This document shows, piece after piece, positions 32,163-42,900 of a DNA stretch of 64,000 nucleotides. Source of the stretch: Stenotrophomonas maltophilia (GTDB taxonomy: Bacteria; Pseudomonadota; Gammaproteobacteria; Xanthomonadales; Xanthomonadaceae); contig NZ_RAUX01000009.1 in assembly GCF_013464485.1 (NCBI RefSeq), forward strand, positions 36,831-100,830, written 5' to 3'. Position numbers and translations under genes: made by a program. Each line of letters opens with the position of its first letter. The stretch's first letter is position 1. The notes under the pieces were generated by a model that searched no databases, was not told the DNA's origin, and saw nothing but the letters and a program-made list of their open reading frames with translations.

Positions 32163-35054
32163 ATGCGGCGACCCGCCGGAGCAGTGCACAGCATCTCGTT
32201 GTCCCCCACACCCCTGATCGCGGCGCTGCTGGCCGTGCTGGCGGGCCTGCCCACGGCCCAGGCGCAATCCAGCAAGGACGCGGCAGGGCAGGATCCCACC
32301 ACGCTGGACCAGGTGCAGGTCACCGGCATCCGCGAATCGATGCAGAGTTCGATCAACAAGAAGCGCGACGACACCGTCATCGCCGACGTGCTCTCGGCCG
32401 ATGACATCGGCGACCTGCCAGCGCCCTCGCTGGCCGACGCGATCGAGACCTTGACCGGCGCCGCTTCGACCCGCGACAAGACCGGGGCCTCGGAAATCTC
32501 CATCCGTGGCCTGGGCGCCTTCCTCAGCAGCACCAACTTCAATGGCCGCGAGATCACCAACGGCAGCGGCGACCGCTCGGTGAACTTCAACATGTTCCCG
32601 GCCGAGCTGATCAATACCGTGGCCATCTACAAGACCCAGCGCGCCGACATCATTGAGGGGGGCGTGGCTGGCACCATCGGCCTGGAAACGGTGCGCCCAC
32701 TGGAGTACGGCAAGCGGGCGGCGCAGATCGATCTGCGTGGCAGCTGGGCCGAGTATGACAAGAAGTATCGCGACGACGACGGCATCGGTTATCGCGGCAC
32801 CGCCAGCTACATCGACCAGTTCGAGTTTGGCAACGGACAGAAGCTGGGCATTTCGCTGGGTTTCCAGCGTCTGGACGGCACCGACCCGGAAGAGAGCATT
32901 ACCAGCGGCTCCACCTGGTATGCCTGCGATGGCACGCAGAACGTGGGCAATGCCAACTGCAATGAAGTGTCCGCGCAGGCCATCGCCAACGGCGCACCTT
33001 ACTACCTGGTGCCAAGCAGCCGCATCTACCGGCTCAAGCAGGAGCGCAACGACCGGCAGAGTGAGTTCGCCGCACTGCAATGGCGGCCCAATGAAGTGGT
33101 TGAAGTGAACCTCGACTTCGAACACACGCAGCGCAACTGGCATGAGAACCGCAGCGATCTGAGCCTGTCCAACGCACGGCGCGGCATCACCCGGCGCGAC
33201 GTGGACGCAGAGGGCATCGTGCGCCATCTGCATGGCAGCACCTCGATCGACTCCACCTCCAACCGCTACTGGCGCGGCGAGGAATACACCGGGGGGGGCC
33301 TGAACCTGATCCTGCGACCGACCCCGGCCTGGGAACTGTCCACCGATCTTTCGTATTCGCACACCAATCGCCTCGACAGCGAGCGGATGACCCGACTGCG
33401 CGCCAACCAGCGCGACGTCAACAATGCGGTCGTGCCAGGCATCAGCAGCGGTGCCACCGGCTACGTGGACTATGACTGGGACTGGCACGGCGAAGTGCCC
33501 AGTGTTGCTCTGGCCCCGAGCTTCGATCCCAACAACTGGGACGCCTACACCGGTGCCGCGCGCGTCACCTCCAGCGCAACGGAGAACGACCACAAGATCA
33601 AGGCCGGCCGCTTCGATGCCAGCTTCATGCCCGAGTCCGGCTTCTTCACCCGCATCAAGGGTGGCGTGCGTGCCAGCCAGGCCGGCTACCGCCTGCGCGA
33701 CAACACCCTGGTAACCGACTACGACCAGCGCGTGGCGGCCGACAAGGCGAAGATCATCGCCGCCAACCAGGCCTGCCGTGCCCCGTTCCCGCAGGATGAC
33801 TTCATGGATGCCGCCAGCGGCAACACGATCTCCTCGTGGGCGTACTTCGATCCGGACTGCCTGTACCAGTCGTTCCGCGGCAGCCTCGACAGCGGGCTGG
33901 ATCCGGCTTTCCAGGACCCGAACAATGTCGATGTCACCGAGAAGACACGCGCGCTCTATCTGATGGGCGAGTTCAGCAGCACGTTGTTCGGGCTGCCGGT
34001 GACGGGCAACCTGGGCCTGCGCTGGGTGAAGACCGATGTTCGTTCCGAAGGCGTGCGTACCGGGCTGCGTATCGAGGACAACGGTGACGGGACAATCCGC
34101 CTGCAACCCACCGGCGAGTACAGCACGCAGGTGTTCAAGGCGGGCAACGACAAGCTGCTGCCCAGCCTCAATGCGGCCTTCGAACTGCGCCCGGACGTAC
34201 TGCTGCGAGTCGGTGCCTACCGCGCGATGTCACGGCCGGACATCGCCGCGCTGGGTGCCGGGCGCACCATCAACGTGAGCAGTGATGCCACCTACGGCAA
34301 TCTGGCCGACGCGCTGGATGACATCAGCGCCAGCGGCAACCCCGCCGCGCAACCGCTGATGTCCTGGAACGGCGACCTGTCACTGGAGTGGTACCCGAAC
34401 CCGGACACGATGCTGGCCGGCGCGGTGTACTGGAAGCAGTTCAACGGTGGCACCGCCACCGCGCTGGTGCCTGAGACCTACACCATCGACGGCCAGAGCG
34501 TGACCGTGCCGGTGCGCCAGCAGGTAACCACCGACGAGGACAGCACGCTGACCGGCTTCGAGCTGACCGCCACCCATCGACTGTCCTACCTGCCCAAGCC
34601 GTTCGATGGACTGGGCTTCAAGGTCAGTTACAACTACGCCGATGCCGACTACCGGACCCAGGACTCACGACTGGGCGAGCAGCTGGCCAGTGATGGCACG
34701 ATCATTCCGGCGATCGTGCCGCCGGCGGGCCTCAGCGGCTTCTCGCGGCACGTGCTGTCCGGCTCGATCTACTGGGACGTCGGGCGCTTCAACATCCAGG
34801 CCATCGGCAAGTTCCGCTCGCACTACTACCAGGACTTCACCGGCAACACCGCGCAGCAGAACCGCTACTACGATGACAACACCAGCGTGGACCTGCGCCT
34901 GCGCTACCGGGTGAACAAGCAGTTGTCGCTGTCGCTGGAGCTGATGAACCTGACCAACGAGCCACGCGTGGCCTACCAGCCGCTTTATGGGAACTTCCGC
35001 GAAGTGGTGACCTACGGGCGGCGTGCGTATTTCGGTGTACGATACAAGTTCTGA
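32163..35054 (+). CDS. TonB-dependent receptor, probable alginate-oligomer importer
   Basis: The 963-residue protein has a signal peptide (LLAVLAGLPTAQA), a TonB-box-like and plug region (TLDQVQVTGIRESMQSSINKKRDDTVIADVLSADDIGDLPAPSLADAIETLTG) and a 22-strand-type barrel ending in an aromatic residue (VRYKF). It belongs to the long carbohydrate-type receptors common in Xanthomonadaceae. GGAGGA eight bases upstream fixes ATG 32163. It is divergent from the alginate lyase operon and shares its operators, so oligo-alginate uptake is the likely role. Confidence 0.85.
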   Translation: MRRPAGAVHSISLSPTPLIAALLAVLAGLPTAQAQSSKDAAGQDPTTLDQVQVTGIRESMQSSINKKRDDTVIADVLSADDIGDLPAPSLADAIETLTGAASTRDKTGASEISIRGLGAFLSSTNFNGREITNGSGDRSVNFNMFPAELINTVAIYKTQRADIIEGGVAGTIGLETVRPLEYGKRAAQIDLRGSWAEYDKKYRDDDGIGYRGTASYIDQFEFGNGQKLGISLGFQRLDGTDPEESITSGSTWYACDGTQNVGNANCNEVSAQAIANGAPYYLVPSSRIYRLKQERNDRQSEFAALQWRPNEVVEVNLDFEHTQRNWHENRSDLSLSNARRGITRRDVDAEGIVRHLHGSTSIDSTSNRYWRGEEYTGGGLNLILRPTPAWELSTDLSYSHTNRLDSERMTRLRANQRDVNNAVVPGISSGATGYVDYDWDWHGEVPSVALAPSFDPNNWDAYTGAARVTSSATENDHKIKAGRFDASFMPESGFFTRIKGGVRASQAGYRLRDNTLVTDYDQRVAADKAKIIAANQACRAPFPQDDFMDAASGNTISSWAYFDPDCLYQSFRGSLDSGLDPAFQDPNNVDVTEKTRALYLMGEFSSTLFGLPVTGNLGLRWVKTDVRSEGVRTGLRIEDNGDGTIRLQPTGEYSTQVFKAGNDKLLPSLNAAFELRPDVLLRVGAYRAMSRPDIAALGAGRTINVSSDATYGNLADALDDISASGNPAAQPLMSWNGDLSLEWYPNPDTMLAGAVYWKQFNGGTATALVPETYTIDGQSVTVPVRQQVTTDEDSTLTGFELTATHRLSYLPKPFDGLGFKVSYNYADADYRTQDSRLGEQLASDGTIIPAIVPPAGLSGFSRHVLSGSIYWDVGRFNIQAIGKFRSHYYQDFTGNTAQQNRYYDDNTSVDLRLRYRVNKQLSLSLELMNLTNEPRVAYQPLYGNFREVVTYGRRAYFGVRYKF

Positions 35055-35061
35055 ACAGGGC

Positions 35062-35082
35062 GGCGCGGCCAGTGGTCGCGCC
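35062..35082 (+). terminator. Hairpin after TonB receptor gene
   Basis: GGCGCGGCC, AGT loop, GGTCGCGCC: a 9-bp stem with one G-T wobble, directly after the receptor stop and before the GntR-type gene. No T-run follows; it may partly terminate or protect the receptor transcript. Confidence 0.5.
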
Positions 35083-35156
35083 GTCGCTCCAACCGGACCC
35101 TTGCCGGCCGCGGTGGCAGGGCAGGGACCCGGAAGGAATCGCCAAGGGTCAGCCGC

Positions 35157-35900
35157 ATGTCCGCCAACCGTCTTTACCAGACCATCGCTGCCAAGCTCCG
35201 CAAGCTGATCGAGGACGGCGAATTCCCGCCGGGCTCGCGCTTGCCAGGTGAGCGTGAGCTGGCCGAACGGTTCGGTGTCAGCCGGGTGACCATCCGCGAG
35301 GCTGAAATTGCCCTGGAGGCCCAGGGCTGGATCGCGATCCGCATTGGCTCGGGCGTGCATGTGAAGCCGCGCCCGACGCAGGTTCCGGGTGGACTGCCGG
35401 ATGTCAGTGCGTTCGACCTTACCGCTGCGCGCGCGGTATTCGAGGCCGAGGCTGCCGCGCTGGCTGCCAGCAATCTGGATGATGCCGGTATCGCTGAACT
35501 GCAGGTACTGGCCGAAGCCCTCTGCCGTCGGGACCTGAGCGATGAAGAGGCGGGGGAGTACGACCGCCGCTTCCACCTGACCATCGCGCGCCTTTCCGGG
35601 AACCCGGTGGTGGAGTTCTTCGTGCAGCAGATCTGGCGCATGCGCAGCGAACTGCCGCGGGTGACCGAAGTCTATGCACGGGTCTGCCATGACGACGGCG
35701 CCAGTCGGGCCGACGAGCACATGGCGATCTTCGAAGCACTGCGCGCCCGCGATCCGGTGGCGGCCCGCAATGCCATGCGCCATCACTTCCAGCGTCTGTT
35801 CGAAGCCATGCTGCAGGCCACCGAAAGCCAGGCATTGGAAGCGATCCGCCGGCGCACGCAGCAGGACCGCGAACGGTTCATGGCCACGACGCGGATCTGA
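35157..35900 (+). CDS. GntR-family (FadR/FCD) transcriptional regulator
   Basis: The 247-residue protein has a winged-helix domain (residues 6-72: LRKLIEDGEFPPGSRLPGERELAERFGVSRVTIREAEIALEAQGW) and a helical FCD ligand-binding domain (about 85-235) with the His/Asp metal-site pattern (DRRFHLTIARLSGN, MRHHFQRLFEAML). Relatives sense uronates or keto-sugars. It follows the receptor gene by 100 bases. The GGTATG/CATACC operators upstream of the receptor and lyase genes fit this subfamily, so it probably represses the alginate locus until DEH or KDG is present. Confidence 0.88.
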   Translation: MSANRLYQTIAAKLRKLIEDGEFPPGSRLPGERELAERFGVSRVTIREAEIALEAQGWIAIRIGSGVHVKPRPTQVPGGLPDVSAFDLTAARAVFEAEAAALAASNLDDAGIAELQVLAEALCRRDLSDEEAGEYDRRFHLTIARLSGNPVVEFFVQQIWRMRSELPRVTEVYARVCHDDGASRADEHMAIFEALRARDPVAARNAMRHHFQRLFEAMLQATESQALEAIRRRTQQDRERFMATTRI

Positions 35901-35948
35901 AGGGCGTCTTCGCGCGGGCGCAGCGTGTTGTACTGCGACTGCGCGTCG

Positions 35949-35976
35949 GTAGTGCCGGCCGCTGGCCGGCAATCAC
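35949..35976. repeat. GTAG-headed REP/SMAG-like palindrome
   Basis: GTAG followed by TGCCGGCC, a GCT loop and GGCCGGCA gives a perfect 8-bp stem. GTAG at the foot of a short GC-rich palindrome is the mark of the SMAG/REP family scattered through Stenotrophomonas genomes. It lies between convergent gene ends and may also act as a terminator. Confidence 0.75.
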
Positions 35977-35997
35977 AGCGAATCAGTTGGCTCCAAC

Positions 35998-37464
35998 CTA
36001 GAACCTCTCGGTATTGAAAGGCGGGTCGACATCCAGGTACCGCCGCCCTGCGTCGTCGGCGATGCAGAGGCCGTTGGACAGGAGCTTGATGTATCGTTCG
36101 CGCTTGTCAGCAAGCTTCAGTTCGGACAATCTGCGGAGCGAACTCAACAGTCTATTCAGGCTCTGGATCATGCCGTTGGCAGACGCAGGATCGGCGACGT
36201 CCCTGGCGAATTCTCCCAGCCTGATTGCCTCATTTGAGTGCCGTGAGGCATCAACCCTGGCAAGCTGACGGGATGCGTGCTGATTGAAGATAAAGGCTTC
36301 GTCATCGGCAAGGCGCTGCAGGCGGGTCGTTGCCATCCTGGTAAATGTCACTTCGAAGTCGATCGAATCCGCCCCGATCAAAGGGGCGCAACTGTTCACG
36401 CATCCCTTTCCAAAGACTGCTTGGAACAGCGTCATGAGGTCGGCAAGTTTCTCGAAACTGTTCCACATATCCTTGGGCACTCCCAACCAGAGACCGTCCT
36501 TGGAGCGCGTCCAGCGCATGTATCGCTCTGCTTCGCCGCCATCCTCAGCCTGGCTGGAAAAATGTCCGCAGGCCTGCAGGAATCGGAGGCAGTCTGCAGC
36601 GGGCATGAAAATGGGATTCGCCAATGCCTCGCCCCGTCTCACCCTTTCCAGAGGGTCATTATCCGGCTCGGGATCGATGTACTCGACCTGCAGATTTCCG
36701 TTTTCAACATAGGCGTAGCTGATGGCGCAGAAATTGATGGCAAGAAGTGCAGGCGCGCCGATCCCTACGGAGAAATTGACCGCCGGGTACTGCTCAACCT
36801 GCTGCTGGGCTTCATGGAAGGTGCTGTTTGCTCGTGCGCCCAACGAGCCCTTGGCTTCGAGCAGCCCCCACGTGCCATTGTTCAACTGGACCAGGAAATC
36901 TGGAGCATCTGCAGCCCCGGCGACCGGGGCCATGGGCAATCCCTGGATCTGGATGGGGCTGCCTTGAGTAGTGTGGAAGTGAAGGATGCGACTCACGAAA
37001 CCCGGGGCTGCCGGCGCAGCAACGACAGCCTGCTCCAGTGCATAGCGGGCATAGACCATGCCGAGGAAATAGCTGAAGCTGCCTTTCTCGTTCTTTTCGA
37101 GCTTGCGCACAAACGGAAGGGTATTGACGCAGGGACCGCCAGCCCCTGCGGCAGTGCCGAAGATATCGCCCAACAGTGTGACTTTTCCGTAGATGTACGT
37201 ACCAAGCGCTTTCCAATCCGCTTTGGTCATCACGCCCATGTTGGCGAATCCCGGGCCAGGCACGGCTCCCGGTGGCCCAAGGAATGCGAGCACGTTCCCG
37301 TAGCCGCAGTCGAGTGCTGCGAACAGAATGTCGACGGCGTGCGGATGTGGCAGTGGCGAAATGGTGGGTGGGGCGAAGGCCACCGTCATGTCTGCATGGG
37401 TGTATCCCGGCGGCCACTTCGGCGCATTGAGAGGTTGCAGATAGAGCTTCAGTACACTTGCCAT
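35998..37464 (-). CDS. Unknown protein with possible PD-(D/E)xK nuclease motif
   Basis: This 488-residue protein matches no family I know. Around residue 190 it has APDFLVQLNNGTWGLLEAKGS, a D-x(13-14)-E-x-K arrangement within adjoining strands, which is the core of the PD-(D/E)xK nuclease fold. The rest includes Cys- and Trp-containing helical stretches and no membrane segment. AAGGA six bases upstream supports ATG 37464. The base composition looks clearly lower in GC than the neighbouring genes, and it is bordered by a REP-like palindrome, which suggests recent transfer. A nuclease or defence role is only a hypothesis. Confidence 0.5.
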   Translation of the reverse strand: MASVLKLYLQPLNAPKWPPGYTHADMTVAFAPPTISPLPHPHAVDILFAALDCGYGNVLAFLGPPGAVPGPGFANMGVMTKADWKALGTYIYGKVTLLGDIFGTAAGAGGPCVNTLPFVRKLEKNEKGSFSYFLGMVYARYALEQAVVAAPAAPGFVSRILHFHTTQGSPIQIQGLPMAPVAGAADAPDFLVQLNNGTWGLLEAKGSLGARANSTFHEAQQQVEQYPAVNFSVGIGAPALLAINFCAISYAYVENGNLQVEYIDPEPDNDPLERVRRGEALANPIFMPAADCLRFLQACGHFSSQAEDGGEAERYMRWTRSKDGLWLGVPKDMWNSFEKLADLMTLFQAVFGKGCVNSCAPLIGADSIDFEVTFTRMATTRLQRLADDEAFIFNQHASRQLARVDASRHSNEAIRLGEFARDVADPASANGMIQSLNRLLSSLRRLSELKLADKRERYIKLLSNGLCIADDAGRRYLDVDPPFNTERF

Positions 37465-37540
37465 GCCGCGTCCTTGCTTCATCAAGTCCGGGCAATCTTC
37501 CCGGCATCCGCAAACAGAAGCAAGCCGGAGGCCAGATCTC

Positions 37541-39187
37541 TCAGTCTCTACCCGACGCCACCGCCGCATCATGCAGCCCGCGCAGCTTCTTCTTGTTGAT
37601 CTTGCCCACGCTGGTCCGCTCGATCGATTCCACGAAACTCACACGCTCCGGAATCGCATAGCGTGAGATATCCCCCGAACGACTGCGCGCTGCGACCAGC
37701 TCGATGATTTCGCCCTCGCTCACCTCGCTGCCAGGCTTCCTGACCACGAGTGGCAACGGGCGCTCGCCCCATTTCGTGTCGCTGATACCAATCACCGCAA
37801 CCTCGCTGACGGCCGGGTGCAGCGCGATGATGTCTTCCAGAGCCAGCGAGGAGATCCACTCGCCACCGGTCTTGATCACGTCCTTGATACGGTCGGTCAC
37901 CCGCAGGTAACCGCCTTCGTCGATATTGCCGATGTCCCCCGTGTGCAGGTAGCCGCCGGCCCAGAGCGCCGCCGATGCTGCCGGGTCGTGCAGGTAGCCC
38001 CCGGTGAGCCACGGTGCACGCGCCACCACTTCGCCAGTGGCGAGGCCATCGTGGGCGACATCGGCCATGTCTGGGTCGACGATGCGCAGGTCCACCAACG
38101 GCACCGGAATACCGGCCTTGGTGCGCATTGACAGCGCTTCATCCGGATCAGTCGAGGCGTCCACATCAATCTGCGCGACGGTCAGCAGTGGGCAGGTCTC
38201 GGACATGCCATAGCCGCCGAAGATATCGATACCCCGCGCCAATGCACGCTGGGCCAGCGCACGGGGCAGGGCGGCACCGCCGATGATCACCTTCCATCCA
38301 CGCAGGTCGGCCTGCGCGGCGTCAGGATGTTCCAGCAGCATGTGCAGGATGGTCGGCACGCAGTGCGAGAAGGTCACCTTCTCGCGGGCAATCAACGCCA
38401 ACAGATTTCCCGGCAGGTAGCGCCCCGGATAGACCTGCTTGATGCCCATCAGGGTTGCCACGTATGGCAATCCCCAGGCGTGAACATGGAACATCGGGGT
38501 GATCGGCATGTAGACGTCGTCGCGGTGCAGCCGTCCCTGGCTGGCCGCACTGCCGAGGGCAGCCATCCCCGCCAGTGAATGCAGCACCAGTTGCCGATGA
38601 CTGAAGGAGACGCCCTTGGGCAAGCCGGTGGTGCCGGTGGTGTAGAACACCGTCGCGCGGGTGTTCTCGTCGAAATCAGGAAATTCACTGGCCGCCGCAG
38701 CGTCGCGCAGCCCGGCTTCGTACTCGGCGACGAAACCGGCCGGCAGCGGCCCATGGGCATCTTCCATCAGGATGCGCGTGCGCAGATCGGGTAGCTGTTC
38801 GTCGATTCCATCCAACAGCGGCAGGAACTCGCGATTGACCAGCAGCACCCGTGCACCGCTGTGATTCAGTGTGTAGGCAATCTGCTCCGGTGCCAGGCGG
38901 ATGTTCACCATCATCAGCACTGCGCCGATCATCGGTACCGCGAAGTAGGCTTCCAGGTAGCGGTTGCTGTCCCAGTCCATCACCGCCACCGTATCGCCAT
39001 GCTTCACACCCAGCGAGGTCAGCAGCCCCGCCAGCTGGCCGATGCGGACATGCAGGGTGCGGTAGTCGTAGCGGACCGTATCGCCGTAGACGATCTCCTG
39101 CCCGGGGGACACCGCCAGGGGTGTCAGCAGCAGTTGTTTGATCAACAGCGGATAGGCAGCGGCATCGGTAGCGGGGGCGGATGGCAT
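37541..39187 (-). CDS. AMP-forming acyl-CoA ligase (medium/long-chain type)
   Basis: The 548-residue enzyme has the adenylate-forming P-loop YTTGTTGLPKG (near residue 180), GYGMSETCPLL, YLHTGDIGNIDEGGYLRVTDRIKDVIKTGGEWIS and the catalytic Lys in RTSVGKINKKKLR near the C-terminus. It activates a carboxylic acid, probably a fatty or aryl acid, to its CoA ester. The start at 39187 has GAGGAA upstream. It is divergent from the CrbR-like response regulator gene, and an ACCTAGGT palindrome lies between them, so it may be part of that system's regulon. Confidence 0.88.
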   Translation of the reverse strand: MPSAPATDAAAYPLLIKQLLLTPLAVSPGQEIVYGDTVRYDYRTLHVRIGQLAGLLTSLGVKHGDTVAVMDWDSNRYLEAYFAVPMIGAVLMMVNIRLAPEQIAYTLNHSGARVLLVNREFLPLLDGIDEQLPDLRTRILMEDAHGPLPAGFVAEYEAGLRDAAAASEFPDFDENTRATVFYTTGTTGLPKGVSFSHRQLVLHSLAGMAALGSAASQGRLHRDDVYMPITPMFHVHAWGLPYVATLMGIKQVYPGRYLPGNLLALIAREKVTFSHCVPTILHMLLEHPDAAQADLRGWKVIIGGAALPRALAQRALARGIDIFGGYGMSETCPLLTVAQIDVDASTDPDEALSMRTKAGIPVPLVDLRIVDPDMADVAHDGLATGEVVARAPWLTGGYLHDPAASAALWAGGYLHTGDIGNIDEGGYLRVTDRIKDVIKTGGEWISSLALEDIIALHPAVSEVAVIGISDTKWGERPLPLVVRKPGSEVSEGEIIELVAARSRSGDISRYAIPERVSFVESIERTSVGKINKKKLRGLHDAAVASGRD

Positions 39188-39264
39188 GAGGGTTCCTCGT
39201 GGGCGGCATGTCGGTGACCAGTCTTCTCCTGGCCACACTAGCCATCCCACCCGCCCGTACCAGC

Positions 39265-39276
39265 GTACCTAGGTAC
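39265..39276. promoter_or_regulatory. Palindrome GTACCTAGGTAC in divergent promoter
   Basis: This is a perfect 12-bp palindrome midway between the acyl-CoA ligase and response-regulator genes. Its core ACCTAGGT recurs at 47045-47052 in another divergent promoter. CTAG-containing palindromes are rare in GC-rich proteobacterial DNA, which makes chance recurrence less likely. It is a candidate site for the CrbR-like regulator. Confidence 0.5.
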
Positions 39277-39316
39277 CTGTGCCTGTCGAAGGGTGATTTG
39301 CTACTCTCGCCAGGAC

Positions 39317-39991
39317 ATGCCGACCCTGCTCATTGCCGACGACCATCCCTTGTTCCGCGCGGCACTGCACCGCGCGGCCGAGGAGGCGGTGGCCGATCTC
39401 CAGATCAGCGAGGCCGACTCGCTGGACAGCGTGATCGAGACACTGGAGAGCCAGTCGATCGACCTGATGCTGTTGGACCTGCACATGCCGGGCAATCACG
39501 GCTTGGCGGGCCTGGCCACCATCCGCGCATTGCAACCGGGCCTGGCAATCATCATCGTCTCGGCCAATGAAGAGCCGCAGGTGATCCGTCGCGCCCTCGA
39601 TCTCGGCGCGGCCGGCTATCTACCCAAGAGTTCGGGCCTGAACGAGCTGCAGGCGGCGCTGCAGTCGGTGCTCGACGGCGAGCGCTGGATGCCGGCGCTG
39701 CTGCGCGAACCGGTTGCGCGTGTTTCGCCATTCAGCAGGGACGCAGACCTTGCCGCACGCCTGGCCAGCCTTTCCGCGCACCAGTACAAGGTGCTGGGCC
39801 TGGTGGCAGAGGGCCTGCTCAACAAGCAGATTGCAGACCGTCTTGGTGTGCAGCTGCGAACCGTCAAGGCTCACATGACGCGCATCATGGAGCGGCTGGG
39901 CGTACGCAACCGTGCGCAGGCCATCCGTGTACTGCATGAAATGGGGTTGACCGATCCGTCCCGGCAGATCGAAGAGCCACCCGCGGATTGA
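39317..39991 (+). CDS. CrbR/ErdR-like LuxR-type response regulator
   Basis: The 224-residue protein has a receiver domain (MPTLLIADDHPLFRAAL; phospho-acceptor Asp in LMLLDLHMPG near residue 54; Lys in YLPKSS) and a C-terminal LuxR/NarL helix-turn-helix (LSAHQYKVLGLVAEGLLNKQIADRLGVQLRTVKAHMTRIMERLGV). It is convergent with, and four bases from, the transporter-like histidine kinase gene. CrbS/CrbR (MxtR/ErdR) pairs are known to control acetyl-CoA synthetase and short-chain carbon use. The start may alternatively be GTG 39293, eight codons upstream. Confidence 0.83.
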   Translation: MPTLLIADDHPLFRAALHRAAEEAVADLQISEADSLDSVIETLESQSIDLMLLDLHMPGNHGLAGLATIRALQPGLAIIIVSANEEPQVIRRALDLGAAGYLPKSSGLNELQAALQSVLDGERWMPALLREPVARVSPFSRDADLAARLASLSAHQYKVLGLVAEGLLNKQIADRLGVQLRTVKAHMTRIMERLGVRNRAQAIRVLHEMGLTDPSRQIEEPPAD

Positions 39992-39995
39992 TGGG

Positions 39996-42900
39996 TCAGG
40001 GCGTTGCCGGGGCACCGTTCGCCAGAAGGTGATTGATCGCCCAGCGCAGTGCCAGTGGCTTGAACGGCTTGCTCAGCAGGGACAATCCCGCAGTGCGCAC
40101 CGCCTCACGGGTCCCGCTGCCCGTGTCCGCACTGAGAATCACCGTGGGCCGTGCACCATGCATCGACATCAGCCGTTTCCACAGCGCAACACCGGTGTCG
40201 CCCTCATCCAGGTGGTAGTCGAACAGCCACAGGGCAGCCGCTTGCGCCGACGCACCGATGGCATCGGCGTTGCCAGCCGTGATGACATCGCAGCCCCAGG
40301 AGTGCAGCAGCTGCCGCATGGCTTCAAGTGCGACCGGATCGTTGTCCACCACCAGTACGCGGATGCCTTTGAGCGCACTGCTGGATCCGGCAGCGGACAC
40401 GATGCGCGGGGCCTCGGGTGGTTCGGCGCGTGCCACGCTGATGGAGAAGGTCGAACCGTGCTGCAGCACGCTGCGCAGATGCAGGGGAGCATGAAGCAGC
40501 TCGGCAATGCGATGCGCGATGGTCAGGCCAAGGCCGAGGCCCTGGCCGTTGCTGCGATCGAGGCGGTGGAACTCTTCGAACACGACGGCCTGCTGCTCCG
40601 GCGCGATGCCGGGGCCGGTATCGTGCACGCCGATCGACAACCTCTTCCCTTGGCGGCGCACGCCCAGCAACACACCGCCACGGCGGGTGTAGCGCATCGC
40701 ATTGGCCAGGAAGTTCTGCAATACGCGGCGCAGCAGCAGCGGATCGCTGTGAACCCACGCGTGGCTTCGCACATAGCCGAACTGCAGGCCACGGGCGGCC
40801 GCAAGTACGGCGAATTCCTGTGCAAGTGGATCCAGTACGTTCGACACCGCGAACGGCCTCGGGTCGGCCACCAGACCGCCGGCCTCGAGTCGTGAGATGT
40901 CCAGCAGGCCCGACAGCAGGTCATCGGTGGAATCCAGTGCGCCACGGATCTGGCGCAGGAAGCTGTCCAGGAACTCCGACTCGATATGCTGTGACATCGC
41001 GTCGGTCAACAGCTGTGCGGCATGCAGCGGCTGGATCAGGTCGTGGCCGACGGCGGTCAGGAAGCGGGTCTTTGCTACGTTCGCGCGCTCGGCCTCATGC
41101 ACCGCCTGTTCCAGACGTGCAGTGCGGTCCTGCACGCGTCGTTCCAGGGTTTCGTTGCTGCGCTTGAGCGCGTCTTCGGCGCGGCGGAACGCGGTGACAT
41201 CGGTGAACGTGGCCACGTAGCCACCGCCGGGCATCGGGTTGCCGCGGATCTCGACGATGGTGTCGTCGGGGAAAATCCTCTCGGAAAGATGTGGCGTGCC
41301 ACGCCGCATGTGCGCGACACGGCGCTGCAGGGCCTTGTCGGGGCTATCGCCGGGGCTGTCGCCGATCTTCAACTCGTCCAGCGCCCACGCCGTGAGGTTG
41401 ACCACCGGCTGGCCGACCTGCAGCAGCTCCGGCGGGAACTTGAACAGCGCGGCGTAACGGCTGTTCCACGCCACCAGCTGCAGTTGCGCATCGACCACGC
41501 TGATGCCCTGGCTCATGTTCTCCAGCGCTGCTTCCAGCAGGCGCTGATTGAAGCGCAGCACCTGGGTCGCCTCACCGACCGCACGGGTGACGGCATCCAG
41601 TGGCGCAGCGCCGCCTTCGCGCGCCGCCTCCACCAGCAGGCGTGCCATGCCTGCACCCACCACGGCCGTCAGTTCGCGTTCGATGGTGGTGACCCGCTCG
41701 TCATCCAGCATCTGCCCGGCGGCGCCTCCCATCAACTGGCGCGCCCGCTCCTGGCCCAGGAAGCGCCCGGCCGTCCTGCGCAGCGACGCGGCCACCACCG
41801 CATCACGCTGCCGTGGCAGCGACGGGCGCACCGCGCGCGACACCAGCGCTACCGTTGCCAGGTTGATCGCCAGGCTGACGCCCATGCTGATCGCGATATG
41901 GCCCGGTTGCATGCGCAGCGAGACCATCGCCAACCAATGCAGCGCCTCGGGGTCGGTCGACGCAGGCGTGGCGGGAATCACCATCGGCAGCAGCACCAGC
42001 CACAGCCAGGCCAGCGAGCCCAGTACGATGCCGGCGATGATGGCCGGCGACGGCGTGCGCGGGCGATACACCGCCAGCAGCACGGCCGGCGCCAGTTGCG
42101 AGAGCGCAGTGAACGACATCAGGCCGAAGTCGCTGAGGGCCTCGGTTCCGCTCATCGCACGGCTGTACAGCCAGGCCATCAGGAACACGGCAACAATGCC
42201 GGCGCGGCGGAAGGCCAGCACGCGGGGACGCAGGTCGGCAGTGCCTGCGCTGCCACCGATGCCATCCAGCAGCCGCGATCCGAAGCCATGATTGCCGAGC
42301 ATGATCGACAGGGTCAGCCCGGACAGGATCATCATGCCGGTGGCCGCGCTCAGGCTGCCCAGATAGGCCAGCAGGGCCAGGAGGTGATGGCCGCCGGCCT
42401 TGGGCAGGGCCAGCACATAGAGGTCCGGCGATACCGACGCCGGCAGCTGCGCGGCGCCGGAAAGCGCCATTGGTACCGACGGCAGCCCGATCAGCAGCAG
42501 ATAGACGGGGAACAACCAGCGTGCCGTCTTCAGGTCGGACGGCTGGCGCAGTTCAACCACACCGACATGGAACTGGTGGGGCAAGGTGAAAGCCGAGATC
42601 GCACCAAGTGCGACCATGGTCAGGTAGTCGGGAACGATCGGCGGGGGCGGCAGCTGCGCCATCTTCTGCAGCAACGGCGTGCCGGCCTGTTGTACCGACA
42701 GCGCGGCATACAGGCCAATGGCCAGCAACGCCACCAGCTTCAGTACCGACTCCAGACCCAGCGCGACCACGATGCCGCGGTTGTGCTCGGTGGCCGATGC
42801 CTTGCGTGCACCGAACAGCAGCGTGAACGCCACCATGATCAGCGCGAACCAGAACGACATGTCCAGGCGCCAGCCGGTGGGCGCGAACTGTGCGCCCAGC

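Noticed and set aside
32040-34106. A 688-codon minus-strand frame opposite the alginate TonB receptor gene
   Set aside because: It is antisense to a clear receptor gene and has no coherent domain; long antisense frames are common in high-GC coding DNA.
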